From Verrucomicrobiales bacterium (GTDB lineage Bacteria > Verrucomicrobiota > Verrucomicrobiia > Limisphaerales > UBA11320), in NCBI GenBank assembly GCA_016793885.1, contig JAEUHE010000061.1, forward strand, positions 1-64,000: a stretch of 64,000 nucleotides of DNA, given 5' to 3'. This document shows positions 24,233 through 34,291 of this stretch, in pieces. Position numbers and translations under genes: made by a program. Position 1 is the first letter of the stretch. Every line of letters begins with the position of its first letter. Below the pieces are notes generated by a model. The model ran no database searches, had not been told where the DNA came from, and was given only the letters and a program-made list of their open reading frames with translations.

Positions 24233-27200
24233 ATGATTTCCTCTATGCTACCCGATCTGAGACTCGTTGATCCGCCCCCTCAGCGAGCGGGTGGTGCCGT
24301 CGCGCTCGCTCGCGTGCTCCGGCATGCCTACATTCTGATCGCGGCCTTCTGCTGGCTGTCGATGGGTTCCGCCCAAGGTGCCACTCCACCCACGGCAAGG
24401 CTGAAGGCGGCCTTCGCTCCCTTCTCGGTCGATGGCACCTCGTATCGTGCCGCGACTACTGCTCGCGAATTCTCGGACGCGTTGTTCGCGTCCGTCATGG
24501 AGTTTGATGGAGTGGAGTGGGTGGAGCGGGCTGAGCTTCACCTGTTGAAGGAGGAACTGGAACTGTCGAAATCAGGTTTTGGGAATTTGGAATCTCAGGC
24601 CCGAGCGGGACGGTGGAGTGAATGCGACCTGCTCATTTCGGGACGCTTTGAGGACGGTTCAGGCCCTGGTTCTACCCTGGTCATGGAGATTGTGAATCCG
24701 CGTCGGGGCGAGCTGTTGATCTCGACCAACCTGGTCTTGAACGCCCGACTGAGCAAGGATTCCAAGGCGGTGCTCGAGGAGTTGGATCGAGTTGCCGGGG
24801 TGACGCGGCAGTTGCTGAGCGCTGCCGGCGACCTAGCGGCACACCAACGTCAGTTGGTTTCCATCGCCCTGGTGACGACCTTCAACCAGCTGCAACCGCA
24901 AAAGGGGATGCACCCGCCCAATGTTCCTAAACTGATCTCCGACACATTTCAGCGTCAACTGCAGTCCAAAACGGGGCTCCGCTCCTGGCGGCATTCTCGG
25001 CATCAGCAAGGCCGTGAGGAAGCCCGGTTGATCCGAAGCGGCCTGCTGGGTTCTGAGTCTCGCGATTGGAGCCGCCTCAATTCGAGCTATGTGGTGGTGA
25101 ATGCCACCAATGTCGCCGTCTTCGCCCGATCCGGTCCGGATGCGGGATGGACCGATCGCTACGACTTACGCTTTGCCATTCTGGATGTTCTGGGTCGAGT
25201 TCACCTGGAGGTCCGCACTAACCTGCGCAACGCCGAGTTGGTCGAAGCCGCGGAGGAACTCACCAAACGAGCTTTGAGCCTGGCGACTAACCGAGCACCC
25301 CAACAAGTTCCGGAGGGATCCATCCAACGGTTCGCGTCCCTGGTCAGCGAGTGGTCGGGCGAGCGTTCCTACAATCTCGCTGACTATGACGGTCGGTTGA
25401 GTTGGCTGGAGCATGTGGGTGGGTTGGAGATTGCCGCACAATTGGGGTGGCAGGTCCCGTCGATTCGGGCGCAAGTTCTCCGTGCTACCTACGATGCCGT
25501 GACGGGGCTCCCACGTCAGCCCAGTTTTCGGGAGCATCTTGAAATGCATGACCGGTGGCAGATGCTGTTGGATGAGTTTACCTCCGCCGATCACCCTCAA
25601 CGAGCGGAAACGCTGCAGGTGTTGGGAGCCCGTAAACTCCACCAGCTGGCTTTGTCCAGTTTGAAGCTGGTCGAAACCGTTCGCATCGGCTCGCAGACAT
25701 TCGGTGATTTTCCGCCCAGCATTGTGCAGGCTCTAGGCGTCCGACTGGAACGCCAATTCCTTCAGCGCGCCCGACTGACGCTGCGAGCTCCGGACTACAC
25801 GCCGGCCGATGGACAGTGGATGATAGCTGATCGACTTCTGACGGCTTCCGAGGTGGTTGCCTTAAGTCAGGAGATCGCGGGGGTGAACGCGACGGCTACC
25901 CGGCGCGACGCGATTCCACGCCAGCCGTCCCCGTCGTCGGCCGCCCCCGTCGCGGCCGATCCTTATTCCTTTACCAATCTTCCCCGATTTCCTCGAGCCG
26001 TCGACAGCGATAAGACCGTGGTAACGGATCTTCGAATGGCTTCCTCGCTTCCTCCTCGCCTGGACTTGCCGATCGAATCCTTTACTCCCGAGGGACTGTC
26101 GTCGGTCAAAGGCCTGATCGACATGGTCTGCGGAGGCGATGAAGTCTTCCTGCTGCTCGGCCAGGAGGAAGAGGTGCAGGATCTCGAGCGCGAGAGGAAC
26201 CTGGGGGTTAAGCTGGGCCTTGCGAAAGTCCCTGTGACTCGGATCTGGGCGTTCAACCCCGCGCTTGGGCGAACCAGGAAAGTGGCTTCTTTGCCGTTAA
26301 CCAATCGCTTCCAACGATTGGCCTGGCATGAGAATCGACTTTGGGCGGCGGGTGATTTTATCGTTTCAGTGGATCCCCGTTCTTTGGAAGCGGGTCGGCG
26401 ATATAACTTGCCAGATGGTTTTCGAAGCCCGCTGCTCGGGTTTACCTGGCATGAGGGGGGGCTGGTGGTTGCGTCCGACCGAGAGATTGCGCAACTCGAT
26501 CTGAAGTCGGGACAGTGGAACGCGGTTGCGGTGCCGCCCGTGATGGGAGGCGGGAGATTAGTGTCTTCGGCTCGCGGCGTTTTTTTGGCGTCGAACCGTC
26601 ACTTTGGATTCATCGAGCGAAGCGCGCTTCAGGCCATCACGCCTCAGCTTTTCAGGGAAGGAGTCCCTCCTGAGGGCTTTGCCTCGCTCATCGAGCCCAG
26701 CTGCTTCGGGGGAATCTGGGTTGCAGGGCAATACGGGTTGATGCATTACGACGCCTCGAATCGGTTTGGGGGTTTTCAAGCGCCCTCACCTCAGTATCCC
26801 GCGTTCGACAACTTCTCCGCGTTTGCCAGCTATTGCAAGCGGCAGCGTGAGAGCCATGCCAGCGAGACGAATTACCATCCCTTTCGTCCACTCAGCCGGA
26901 TCAACGGACCAATCCAGGACGTGCGGGGGGACGGAGAGTTTTTATGGGTTGTCACGGCTGGAGGTGAGCCGATGGGCTATGGTCGAAGGTTCATGCTGAT
27001 GCACCAGCCCACGCGGCAGTGGATCGGTTATGTGCCGGTTCCCAGTATCGGCAGTCCGATCGCCTTGGGGAATGGCTATTTGTGGGTACTCAACTCGCCC
27101 TTCAACTCAGGCGATGGCTTTCAACTCGGGCGGGTGGATTGTCGACGCGCTTACGCGACTCCTCGATCCTCCTGGGTGGACTCTCAGCCGGACCGAGCGG

Positions 27201-28162
27201 AGCTTGATTTGCAGGTGTCGAGTTGGTCACTCAAGGAACGTATCCTGGATGCCTTCGTAGCAGGCAGCTACTCCAATTGTGTGCGACTCATCGGATTGGT
27301 TTCTCCGCTCGACGAAGATCCGCAGCTGGGCTTCATCCTGGCCCTGGCTGCGCAGTCCCCCGAAGTCATGCGTCCGGATCTGAGCGTGGGAGCGCTTCGA
27401 TCTTTGATGGTTCGGGAGCCGGAAACTTACCCCTGGCACCTGTTGGCCAAAGCCAATTTGGGTGGCGCGCAACTCATGCTTTCCCAGTCCTCCGCGAAGG
27501 CTGCGGGGGGCACGCCGACGAGTGGGGCCAGCCTTCCTTTTGAGTTGGCCGAAGCCACGCTCCGAGACCCAGCTGTGGTGAAAACTCTGTTCAGCCAATT
27601 TGATTTGGACGCCAACGGCCGTCTGGATCTCGACGAGCTGAGGGCGATGGACATCGAGCGGGAAGCGTACGCTCCTCATATTGCGGTGCGTTTGTTTCTC
27701 GTGGATGTCAACCGCAATCAGGAGCTGGACCTCACGGAGCAGCACCTTCTGTATGCAGCGTTGCGTGCTCAAGCGGAGCCCTTGTTGCTTCCCTATGATC
27801 TCGACCGCGATGGCGGCGTCAGCCGGGTGGAGGCGAAGGCCATGCACGAAAAGTTCCCCAATACGGTCGGTGGTTTTTGGCCGCTGCATCGGTTTGACTC
27901 CATCGATCTGGATCAGGACGGCAAGCTCTCTATTCGCGAGATTTCCTGGACCCTCACCACGCTGTTTGTCCAGCGGGCCACCCCGTCCGACGGTTTCGGT
28001 AATCGCATCTACCCGGAACTCCCGCAGCTTCCCTCCTACGATTCTAATTCCAACCGGCTTTGGGATCCGCCAGAGGTCGCCGCTCGCCTGAAACAGATCT
28101 ATCAGCTCAACCGTACGGCGACAAACGCCCCCTCCGGGTTGCAGGCTCTAACCAAACCCTAA
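24233..28162 (+). CDS. Large exported protein: CsgG-like N-terminus, propeller-like middle, C-terminal EF-hands
   Basis: 1309 aa; signal peptide at about res 28-50 (HAYILIAAFCWLSMGSAQGA). Res ~55-350 repeat the two-part architecture of the preceding gene (WVERAELHLLKEEL near res 98-111, then a second alpha/beta part beginning LVSIALVTTF). Res ~610-1000 contain repeated Trp/Gly strands (LAWHENRLWAAGDFIVSVD, FTWHEGGLVVASDREIAQLD, WIGYVPVPSIGSPIALGNGYLWVL) suggesting a beta-propeller. From ~1120 there are four or five EF-hand loops: DLDANGRLDLDE, DVNRNQELDLTE, DLDRDGGVSRVE, DLDQDGKLSIRE and a degenerate DSNSNRLWDPPE. Calcium binding outside the cytoplasm is likely. The gene starts 9 bp after the previous one and ends 6 bp before the next. 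No known family covers the whole protein. Confidence 0.78.
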   Translation: MISSMLPDLRLVDPPPQRAGGAVALARVLRHAYILIAAFCWLSMGSAQGATPPTARLKAAFAPFSVDGTSYRAATTAREFSDALFASVMEFDGVEWVERAELHLLKEELELSKSGFGNLESQARAGRWSECDLLISGRFEDGSGPGSTLVMEIVNPRRGELLISTNLVLNARLSKDSKAVLEELDRVAGVTRQLLSAAGDLAAHQRQLVSIALVTTFNQLQPQKGMHPPNVPKLISDTFQRQLQSKTGLRSWRHSRHQQGREEARLIRSGLLGSESRDWSRLNSSYVVVNATNVAVFARSGPDAGWTDRYDLRFAILDVLGRVHLEVRTNLRNAELVEAAEELTKRALSLATNRAPQQVPEGSIQRFASLVSEWSGERSYNLADYDGRLSWLEHVGGLEIAAQLGWQVPSIRAQVLRATYDAVTGLPRQPSFREHLEMHDRWQMLLDEFTSADHPQRAETLQVLGARKLHQLALSSLKLVETVRIGSQTFGDFPPSIVQALGVRLERQFLQRARLTLRAPDYTPADGQWMIADRLLTASEVVALSQEIAGVNATATRRDAIPRQPSPSSAAPVAADPYSFTNLPRFPRAVDSDKTVVTDLRMASSLPPRLDLPIESFTPEGLSSVKGLIDMVCGGDEVFLLLGQEEEVQDLERERNLGVKLGLAKVPVTRIWAFNPALGRTRKVASLPLTNRFQRLAWHENRLWAAGDFIVSVDPRSLEAGRRYNLPDGFRSPLLGFTWHEGGLVVASDREIAQLDLKSGQWNAVAVPPVMGGGRLVSSARGVFLASNRHFGFIERSALQAITPQLFREGVPPEGFASLIEPSCFGGIWVAGQYGLMHYDASNRFGGFQAPSPQYPAFDNFSAFASYCKRQRESHASETNYHPFRPLSRINGPIQDVRGDGEFLWVVTAGGEPMGYGRRFMLMHQPTRQWIGYVPVPSIGSPIALGNGYLWVLNSPFNSGDGFQLGRVDCRRAYATPRSSWVDSQPDRAELDLQVSSWSLKERILDAFVAGSYSNCVRLIGLVSPLDEDPQLGFILALAAQSPEVMRPDLSVGALRSLMVREPETYPWHLLAKANLGGAQLMLSQSSAKAAGGTPTSGASLPFELAEATLRDPAVVKTLFSQFDLDANGRLDLDELRAMDIEREAYAPHIAVRLFLVDVNRNQELDLTEQHLLYAALRAQAEPLLLPYDLDRDGGVSRVEAKAMHEKFPNTVGGFWPLHRFDSIDLDQDGKLSIREISWTLTTLFVQRATPSDGFGNRIYPELPQLPSYDSNSNRLWDPPEVAARLKQIYQLNRTATNAPSGLQALTKP

Positions 28163-28168
28163 CTCGTT

Positions 28169-29959
28169 GTGAATCCTCTCAATCATCCATTCGTGCTGGC
28201 CGTGGTCGCCTGCGTGACCCTTCTTCAGGCTGCATCGGGACAAATCAATTATCGTGGGATCTCGGAGGAAGTTCGCACCGAACGGCGCAAAGGACTGGCG
28301 GCCCTTCAGCGTGGGGCGGCCGAGGGGAATGTCGCCGCCATGACCGCGCTCGGACTCGAGTATGTTGGGCGGCTGGAACACTTGGATGATCTGGCTGAAG
28401 CCGAGCGCTGGCTGCGCCGGGCCAGCGAGAAGGGATATGCCCCGGCACAAACTGAACTGGGCATCCTGTTGGTGGACTACCGCAGGACCCAGGCCGCGCT
28501 CAAGGAAGCGGATGAGTGGCTGGGGAAGGCCACCGCGCAGGGTTTCCAGCCCGCTCTTCATTTTCGCGTGTATGTGTACGTGAATTCGCTGGGCTCCCTG
28601 CGCGATCCGGAACGGGCAATTCAATTATTGATTCCGTCTGCCGAGGCAGGAGATCGGGAGTCCCAATTCTTGCTGGGATCAGCCTATTCCAAACGCGCTT
28701 TGACATCGCAGGGTGTCGTCGTGGGTAATCAGGAGATCGCGATCGAGTGGTATGAGAAGGCGGCTCAACAAGGTTTGGTCGAGGCTCAGTTTGAAATGGG
28801 CAACTCCTTTTACTATGGGTCCAAAAATGATTTCCATCGCGCTGCGGCATGGTTTCGGGTTCCCGCAGAACAGGGTAATGCCGAAGCGATGCGGAAGATC
28901 GCTTTTTGCATGCTGGCCGGGAACAAAGCTTCGGAAGATGAAAAGCGGCAGGCGATTCGGTGGCTCGAGCGCGCGATCGATGCCGGGGACACCGAAGCTG
29001 CGAGCCTGCTTAAGAACATCCGTGACACCGGCTATATCTCCGCCCATTTCCGGCCCGACCCGGCCTCCCTGGCCGATGCGCTAGGTCGCGCGGAGAAGGG
29101 CGATGTCGATTCGATGCTGTTTCTGGCCGTCTCGTTTTGGAATGGTAGCAACACTCCGGTGGACCGCTCCAAGGGGGCTAGCTGGTTTCGAGCGGCTGCT
29201 GAGAAAGGCAATGCCTGGGCGATGTATCGTTACGGGATGGCGGTGGAGGGGGGGCAGGGCGCGGCGGCTTCGTTTCCGGAGGCGATCGGCTGGTACGAGC
29301 GTGCGGCGGCGGCAGGCCATCGCCGCGCGAATCGCGAATTGCTCCGGCTCTATGCGCTGGGGCTGGCCTCGTTCCCGGCGGGAAAGTCATTCCCAAGCTG
29401 GCTCAGGGAAAAGCGCGAACATCTTATGCAGGACAGCCTCGGCTTTCTCGGCGAACTTTATTGGAAGGGCGAGTTGGTTCCCAAGAATGTGGGACGCGCG
29501 ATCTATTGCTACACGCAGGCGGCGGATCAGAAGGACCCGCTGGCTTTGAACCGACTGGGGGAGATGCATCTCCAAGGGATCGGCGGGACCACCAATCTCA
29601 ACGAGGCCCTGTATTGGTTTAGAGCCGCCGCGAAGCAACATTGGGCGCCGGCTCAGCTGAACCTGGCGGATCTTTACGTCCAGGGTTCGGTGGACTCTAC
29701 GAACCTGCCCAAAGCCTGGATTCTGGCATCGCTGGCGGCGCACAGCCGAATCCCTCGCGCCTCCAGCCTGGCGTTCGAATTGGAGTCGAAGTTGGATGCC
29801 CTGACCCTCGTGGCGGCTCGGACGCATCTGAACTCCGCTCTGGCATCGATTGTCACCGCACCAGGAGAGGCGGAGGATTGGCGTAACTTCCGGGTAGGCG
29901 GGTTCGGGGATCCGACGTACAAGTGGGGACGCCAGCTGGACGGCGCGCTTCTTCCCTGA
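28169..29959 (+). CDS. Exported Sel1-repeat protein, third gene of the operon
   Basis: 596 aa, GTG start at 28169, 6 bp after the previous stop; a signal peptide follows (FVLAVVACVTLLQAASGQ). Most of the protein is Sel1-like repeats of about 36 residues, for example AAEGNVAAMTALGLEYV, SEKGYAPAQTELGILL, AQQGLVEAQFEMGNSFY, AEKGNAWAMYRYGMAVEGG, AAAGHRRANRELLRLY and AAKQHWAPAQLNLADLYVQG. These alpha-solenoids mediate protein-protein contacts. With two CsgG-like partners in front, it may be the scaffold of a periplasmic complex. No enzymatic motif was seen. It is followed after 50 bp by a convergent signalling operon. Confidence 0.85.
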   Translation: MNPLNHPFVLAVVACVTLLQAASGQINYRGISEEVRTERRKGLAALQRGAAEGNVAAMTALGLEYVGRLEHLDDLAEAERWLRRASEKGYAPAQTELGILLVDYRRTQAALKEADEWLGKATAQGFQPALHFRVYVYVNSLGSLRDPERAIQLLIPSAEAGDRESQFLLGSAYSKRALTSQGVVVGNQEIAIEWYEKAAQQGLVEAQFEMGNSFYYGSKNDFHRAAAWFRVPAEQGNAEAMRKIAFCMLAGNKASEDEKRQAIRWLERAIDAGDTEAASLLKNIRDTGYISAHFRPDPASLADALGRAEKGDVDSMLFLAVSFWNGSNTPVDRSKGASWFRAAAEKGNAWAMYRYGMAVEGGQGAAASFPEAIGWYERAAAAGHRRANRELLRLYALGLASFPAGKSFPSWLREKREHLMQDSLGFLGELYWKGELVPKNVGRAIYCYTQAADQKDPLALNRLGEMHLQGIGGTTNLNEALYWFRAAAKQHWAPAQLNLADLYVQGSVDSTNLPKAWILASLAAHSRIPRASSLAFELESKLDALTLVAARTHLNSALASIVTAPGEAEDWRNFRVGGFGDPTYKWGRQLDGALLP

Positions 29960-30009
29960 AGCGGTACGGCCCGAGGGTTCTGCGCGAGGGGGGACAGCTG
30001 AGCGGTGAC

Positions 30010-31950
30010 TTAAGGTTTGCTGGAAGCCTCCTTGAGCGTGTCGAGTAGCTTTTCCACACCGTACGGTTTGGTCAGCAAGGCGTACCCCCCGGATTCCGCC
30101 AACTCGGCCAGGCGATCCAGCCAGTTGCGATCATCGGCGATTCCGCTGGAAACCACCACCTGGATGGACGGGTTCAGTTTTCGGATGGCCCGAGTCAGCG
30201 CGACCCCATCCATTAGAGGCATTTCGAGATCGGTAACCAGCAATTGAATCTCCTTTTGCCGTTGAGTGAATTGGACGAGGGCATCCACGCCGTCACGCGC
30301 CAGGAGGGTCCGATAGCCGTTGCGAGTGAGATATTGATCGGTTGCCTTGAGGATTTCGGGCTCATCATCGACGACCAAAACGAGTTCGCCGTTGCCCTGC
30401 GTCAGCGGTTTGGAAGGCTGCAGGTCCAACGCCGGCGCCGTGACTCCCGGCGTCGCGGGCAGATGGACGGAAAAGGTGCTGCCTTCATCGACCTGACTTT
30501 GGACTTCCAAAAATCCACCGTGTTTTTTCACGATACCCAAAGCCGTCGACAATCCCAGCCCGGTGCCGGAGCCGGGCTCCTTCGTGGTGAAGAATGGATC
30601 GAAGATGCGTTCCAGCACTCCTGCCGGGATGCCCGTTCCGGTATCCCGGACGCGTAGCCGCACATAGTCTCCCACGCCAGGTTCCCCTGAGTGTTGGGTG
30701 GCGCTCGGAGTGAGCCGGAGATTCTCAGCCAATAAAGTGATCTTGCCCCCGCTGGGCATCGCATCCCGCGCGTTCACGCACAGGTTCAGCAGCACCTGAT
30801 GGAGCTGAGTGGCGTCCCCCTGCACAGTCCACAGTTCGGGAGATACCCTGGCCTCGATCATGATGCCTTTCGGAAAGGTTTCGCGGATCATCTGGAGCAG
30901 GTCGCGGATCAAATGCTTGAGATCGGTGGTGCAGCGCTTCGCTTCCATACCGCGTCCGAACAGCAGGAGCTGCTTGACCAGTTCGGCCCCTCGTTGGGCA
31001 CTTGTTTCAATGGAGGTGAGGATCTCCTCTGAATCGTGGGCTGGCAGATTCCAGCGCAGCATGGGGGCGGACATCATGATGGGAGCCAGGATGTTGTTCA
31101 GATCGTGGGCGATTCCGCTCGCCAAGGCCCCGATGCTTTCGAGTCTTTGAGCGCGGAGAAGTCTGGCCTCGTTCTGCTTGCGCTCTGTCACGTCCTGCTG
31201 GACGGCGACGAAATGGGTGATACGACCCTGGCCGTCCGGCAGCGGAACCGTGGACCACTGCATGTGGAACTCCTCGCCGTTTTTTCGGTAGTGGATCGTT
31301 TCGCCGCAGAACCCCTCGCCTCGTGCCAGGCTGTCCAGGAGCCGGCTGATGAGGTTCTGGTCGGTTTTGGGGCCGTGGAGGATCCGCATGGTCTTGCCCA
31401 GGACCTCATCGGCAGTATAGCCGGTGATGTTCGTGAAGCCCGGGTTCACAAAGACAATTCGGGGTCCTGGGCTATCGAGATCTGCCGTCGTGATGATGAT
31501 GGACTCCGTGACCTGCTGGATGGCCGTTTCGAGCAGCCGCAAACGTTCGTCCGCCTGCTTCCGGGCCGCTCGCTGCTCAGCTTCATTCAGGGCGCGCCTA
31601 ACGGCCGGCACCAGTTTCGAGAGTCGGTGCTTAAGAATGTAATCCGTGGCGCCGGTTTTAAGGCTCTCCACCGCCGCCTCCTCCCCCAGGGTCCCGGACA
31701 CAAAGATGAACGGAACATCCGTATTGGAACCACGCACTAGGTCGAGCGCGGACATGCCGTCATAACCCGCGAGTGCATAGTCCGAGAGAATCAGATCGTA
31801 GTCGCCCTGACCCAGGGCGGATTGGAAATCGTCCGCCCCCGCAACGAGCACCCATTCACAGACGATGCCGGCGCCCTGCAGCGCGGAGTGGATCAGCTCG
31901 GCGTCCCGGGCGTTGTCTTCGAGATGGAGGATTCGCAGCATTTCTTTCAT
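30010..31950 (-). CDS. Hybrid histidine kinase: REC-PAS-HisKA-HATPase-REC
   Basis: 646 aa from ATG 31950; an upstream in-frame start at 32049 would run into the neighbour gene. N-terminal receiver with phospho-acceptor D57 (LILSDY). Then a PAS domain (IVFVNPGFTNITGYTADEVLGK; PAC end VQQDVTERKQ), kinase H-box GIAHDLNN with His near 281, N-box LCVNARDAMPSGG, G boxes DTGTGIPAG and GSGTGLGLS, and a C-terminal receiver (VTDLEMPLMDG, Asp near 576). It has no membrane segment, so it is cytoplasmic. Third gene of a likely operon with the Rcp1-like regulator 25 bp upstream and the PAS kinase before it. It probably relays the upstream kinase signal; no DNA-binding output is present. Confidence 0.9.
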   Translation of the reverse strand: MKEMLRILHLEDNARDAELIHSALQGAGIVCEWVLVAGADDFQSALGQGDYDLILSDYALAGYDGMSALDLVRGSNTDVPFIFVSGTLGEEAAVESLKTGATDYILKHRLSKLVPAVRRALNEAEQRAARKQADERLRLLETAIQQVTESIIITTADLDSPGPRIVFVNPGFTNITGYTADEVLGKTMRILHGPKTDQNLISRLLDSLARGEGFCGETIHYRKNGEEFHMQWSTVPLPDGQGRITHFVAVQQDVTERKQNEARLLRAQRLESIGALASGIAHDLNNILAPIMMSAPMLRWNLPAHDSEEILTSIETSAQRGAELVKQLLLFGRGMEAKRCTTDLKHLIRDLLQMIRETFPKGIMIEARVSPELWTVQGDATQLHQVLLNLCVNARDAMPSGGKITLLAENLRLTPSATQHSGEPGVGDYVRLRVRDTGTGIPAGVLERIFDPFFTTKEPGSGTGLGLSTALGIVKKHGGFLEVQSQVDEGSTFSVHLPATPGVTAPALDLQPSKPLTQGNGELVLVVDDEPEILKATDQYLTRNGYRTLLARDGVDALVQFTQRQKEIQLLVTDLEMPLMDGVALTRAIRKLNPSIQVVVSSGIADDRNWLDRLAELAESGGYALLTKPYGVEKLLDTLKEASSKP

Positions 31951-31975
31951 GGGGTCTTCTGGACTGCGTGCTTTC

Positions 31976-32446
31976 TCACAGGCCGCCGACTGGAAGGGGT
32001 TTGGCGAGCGCGCCGGGGGGAGGCTCGTTGAGCAGCACCCAATACACACTCAGGCTCTTCACCGCCTCGACGAATTGCTGGAAGCGAACCGGCTTGACGA
32101 GATACGAGTTCACTCCCAGCTCGTAGCTCCGCAAGAGGTCCTGTTCCTCGCGTGAGGAGGTCATCATCACGATGGGGACACGTTTCAGAGTAGGATCGGA
32201 CTTGATCTGACGCAAAACCTCGAGTCCATCCACCTTGGGCATTTTTAAATCCAGCAGCACGACCACCGGCAGGCCTTCAATGCGGTTCGCGTAGGCCCCG
32301 CGACGGAAGAGGTAATCGAGCGCTTCAGCCCCGTCTCTCGCCACGATGACCTCATTAGCCAGATGGTTTTGTTCCAGGGCATTCAAGACGAGTTCCACGT
32401 CGTTCGCGTTGTCTTCGGCGAGCAATATCCTTCCGATGGCAGTCAT
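31976..32446 (-). CDS. Rcp1-type single-domain response regulator
   Basis: 156 aa CheY-like receiver. Acidic pair E11-D12, phospho-acceptor D66 in VVLLDLKMPKVDG, MMTSS and the conserved K in LVKPV. The longer insertion between beta3 and its helix (NRIEGLP) and the C-terminal extension are typical of Rcp1 partners of phytochrome-like and PAS kinases. It starts 3 bp after the kinase gene, so the two are almost certainly a cognate pair. Having no output domain, it must act by protein contact or by passing phosphate to the hybrid kinase downstream. Confidence 0.92.
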   Translation of the reverse strand: MTAIGRILLAEDNANDVELVLNALEQNHLANEVIVARDGAEALDYLFRRGAYANRIEGLPVVVLLDLKMPKVDGLEVLRQIKSDPTLKRVPIVMMTSSREEQDLLRSYELGVNSYLVKPVRFQQFVEAVKSLSVYWVLLNEPPPGALAKPLPVGGL

Positions 32447-32449
32447 AGT

Positions 32450-34291
32450 TTAAGGCTTCTTTGCGGGTGGTAGCGAAAAATAGAATGTTGCCCCGGCGTC
32501 CATAACGCTTTCGGCCCAGACCCTTCCGCCATGCCGGGTTACGATGCGGCGAACATTGGCCAGGCCGACGCCGGTGCCCTCGAACTCTTCTGGCCGGTGG
32601 AGCCGCTGGAAAACGCCGAACAGCTTGTCGACGTACTTCATCTCAAACCCCGCGCCGTTGTCACGGACCGAAATCACCACCTCTTCGGATGTTTCGTGCA
32701 CCAGGCTAATTTCAACCTCCGCGCGACTTCGGCGACGGGTGTATTTCACCGCGTTCGACAGTAGGTTCACGATTACTTGGAGGAGCATTGCCTGATCGCC
32801 ATGGACAGCAGGGAGAGCTCCGATCTTCCAATCGATCTGGCGTCCTTGGGTTTCGGGATGCAGGGTGTTGAGGGCCTCGGGGATCAGCACGTTCAGATCA
32901 ACCGTCCCCAGTTTCATTTCCTGGCGGCCCATTCGTGAGAAGGCCAGCAGATCATCGATCAACTGTCCCATCTGCGCGGCCGACTCGGAAACAATGCTGA
33001 GGTAGCGCCGTCCTTTGTCGCTGAGCGAGCTGCCGAGGTGATCTCCCAGCATTTCCACGTAGCCATTGATGTGACGGAGCGGGGCGCGGAGATCATGGGA
33101 GACGGAGTAGGAGAAGGCCTCCAGTTCCTGGTTGGCTGCATGCAGCTTTTGGTTGGCGGTCTGAACCGCTTGCGAGCTCTGGAAGATTTCAGCCTCCATT
33201 AGCTCCATCCGAGCGACGAGCTTTGCTCGACTTCGATCATCGCTCTCGCGCGCGGGCGTCGTGCTCCCTCGCTTGCTGAGCACGAATTCGGTCACGTCTT
33301 CGACCCGATGAATGATGAACTGGACTTCCCCCCCCGCTCCCAGCACCGGACGATTGACCGGGCTCCAGAACCGTTCTTCAAAACTGCCGTCGGGACGACG
33401 TACATCGTACTTTTGAATCGCCATGGTGTCGGTCGTCCGCGTTTGTCTCACTCGATTCAAGGACGACCGGAGGTTGGAGACACCGGTGGCGCCGGGGTCG
33501 TCGGGGTTGTCAGGAAACACGTCGAACAGGTGACGGCCGCAGATGGCCTCACGTCGGGTCAGGGTCGCGGCCAGGTAAGCGTCGCTCACCGCGATGATCT
33601 GGAGATCCGTCGTCAGAACCAGATAGAGGCCTGGAAGCGATTCGAACAGGCTTTGGAGCTGGGCACGGCTCTTTTGGAGCTCCTCGTTGGCTGCGCGGAG
33701 CGCTTCTTCTGCCTGCTTGGTGTCGGTTACGTCGCGTGCGGTGGCATACATGAGCCCATCCGGTTGAGGCACGGACCTCCAGGAGAGAACCCTCCAGCTC
33801 CCGTCCTTGTGTCGGTAGCGGTTCTCGAAACGGAGCACTTTTTCCCCGGTCGTGCGCTGCCTTTCCACTTCGCGGAGTGTGGCTTGGTGGTCCTCCGGGT
33901 GCACGAAGGAGAGAAACGGTTCAGCCATGAATTCCTTCGGCGTCCAACCGAGAATATCTGTCACTGCCGGGCTGACCCTTTTAAAGTAGCCGTCCGTGCT
34001 GGCGATGCAGAGGAAGTCCAGCGAGAGCTGGAAGAACCGATCGAGCTCTGCACGGGCTTGGCGTTGAGCCTTCACAAACCAATAGCTCGCGGTGAGGAGG
34101 GCTAGGACAATGAAGCCCGCGATGACGTAGTGCTGCCGGAGTTGGGCCGCGGGCGAGGCAGCCTCCGCCGAGGTTGCTTCCGCTGGGCCAGAGGCGTGCA
34201 AGTTTAAGACAAGAACGATGTCGCTGGTCGCGACAATGGCGGCCAGTAGCAGCGGGCAGCGATGGAGGTGGCTTGGCTTCCGTGCCGACAT
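32450..34291 (-). CDS. Membrane sensor histidine kinase with two PAS domains
   Basis: 613 aa. Two hydrophobic segments (about 12-31 and 54-72) bracket a very short periplasmic loop. PAS 1 follows ([29 protein letters not shown] end [14 protein letters not shown]), then PAS 2 ([20 protein letters not shown]), a coiled linker, and a HisKA with [16 protein letters not shown] (His near 402). HATPase: N-box [13 protein letters not shown] boxes [15 protein letters not shown] and [12 protein letters not shown]. This DHp type ([10 protein letters not shown]) is that of phytochrome-related kinases paired with Rcp1 regulators. First gene of the operon. The ligand or redox signal is unknown; no haem or flavin site could be identified by eye. 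Confidence 0.9.
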   Translation of the reverse strand: MSARKPSHLHRCPLLLAAIVATSDIVLVLNLHASGPAEATSAEAASPAAQLRQHYVIAGFIVLALLTASYWFVKAQRQARAELDRFFQLSLDFLCIASTDGYFKRVSPAVTDILGWTPKEFMAEPFLSFVHPEDHQATLREVERQRTTGEKVLRFENRYRHKDGSWRVLSWRSVPQPDGLMYATARDVTDTKQAEEALRAANEELQKSRAQLQSLFESLPGLYLVLTTDLQIIAVSDAYLAATLTRREAICGRHLFDVFPDNPDDPGATGVSNLRSSLNRVRQTRTTDTMAIQKYDVRRPDGSFEERFWSPVNRPVLGAGGEVQFIIHRVEDVTEFVLSKRGSTTPARESDDRSRAKLVARMELMEAEIFQSSQAVQTANQKLHAANQELEAFSYSVSHDLRAPLRHINGYVEMLGDHLGSSLSDKGRRYLSIVSESAAQMGQLIDDLLAFSRMGRQEMKLGTVDLNVLIPEALNTLHPETQGRQIDWKIGALPAVHGDQAMLLQVIVNLLSNAVKYTRRRSRAEVEISLVHETSEEVVISVRDNGAGFEMKYVDKLFGVFQRLHRPEEFEGTGVGLANVRRIVTRHGGRVWAESVMDAGATFYFSLPPAKKP

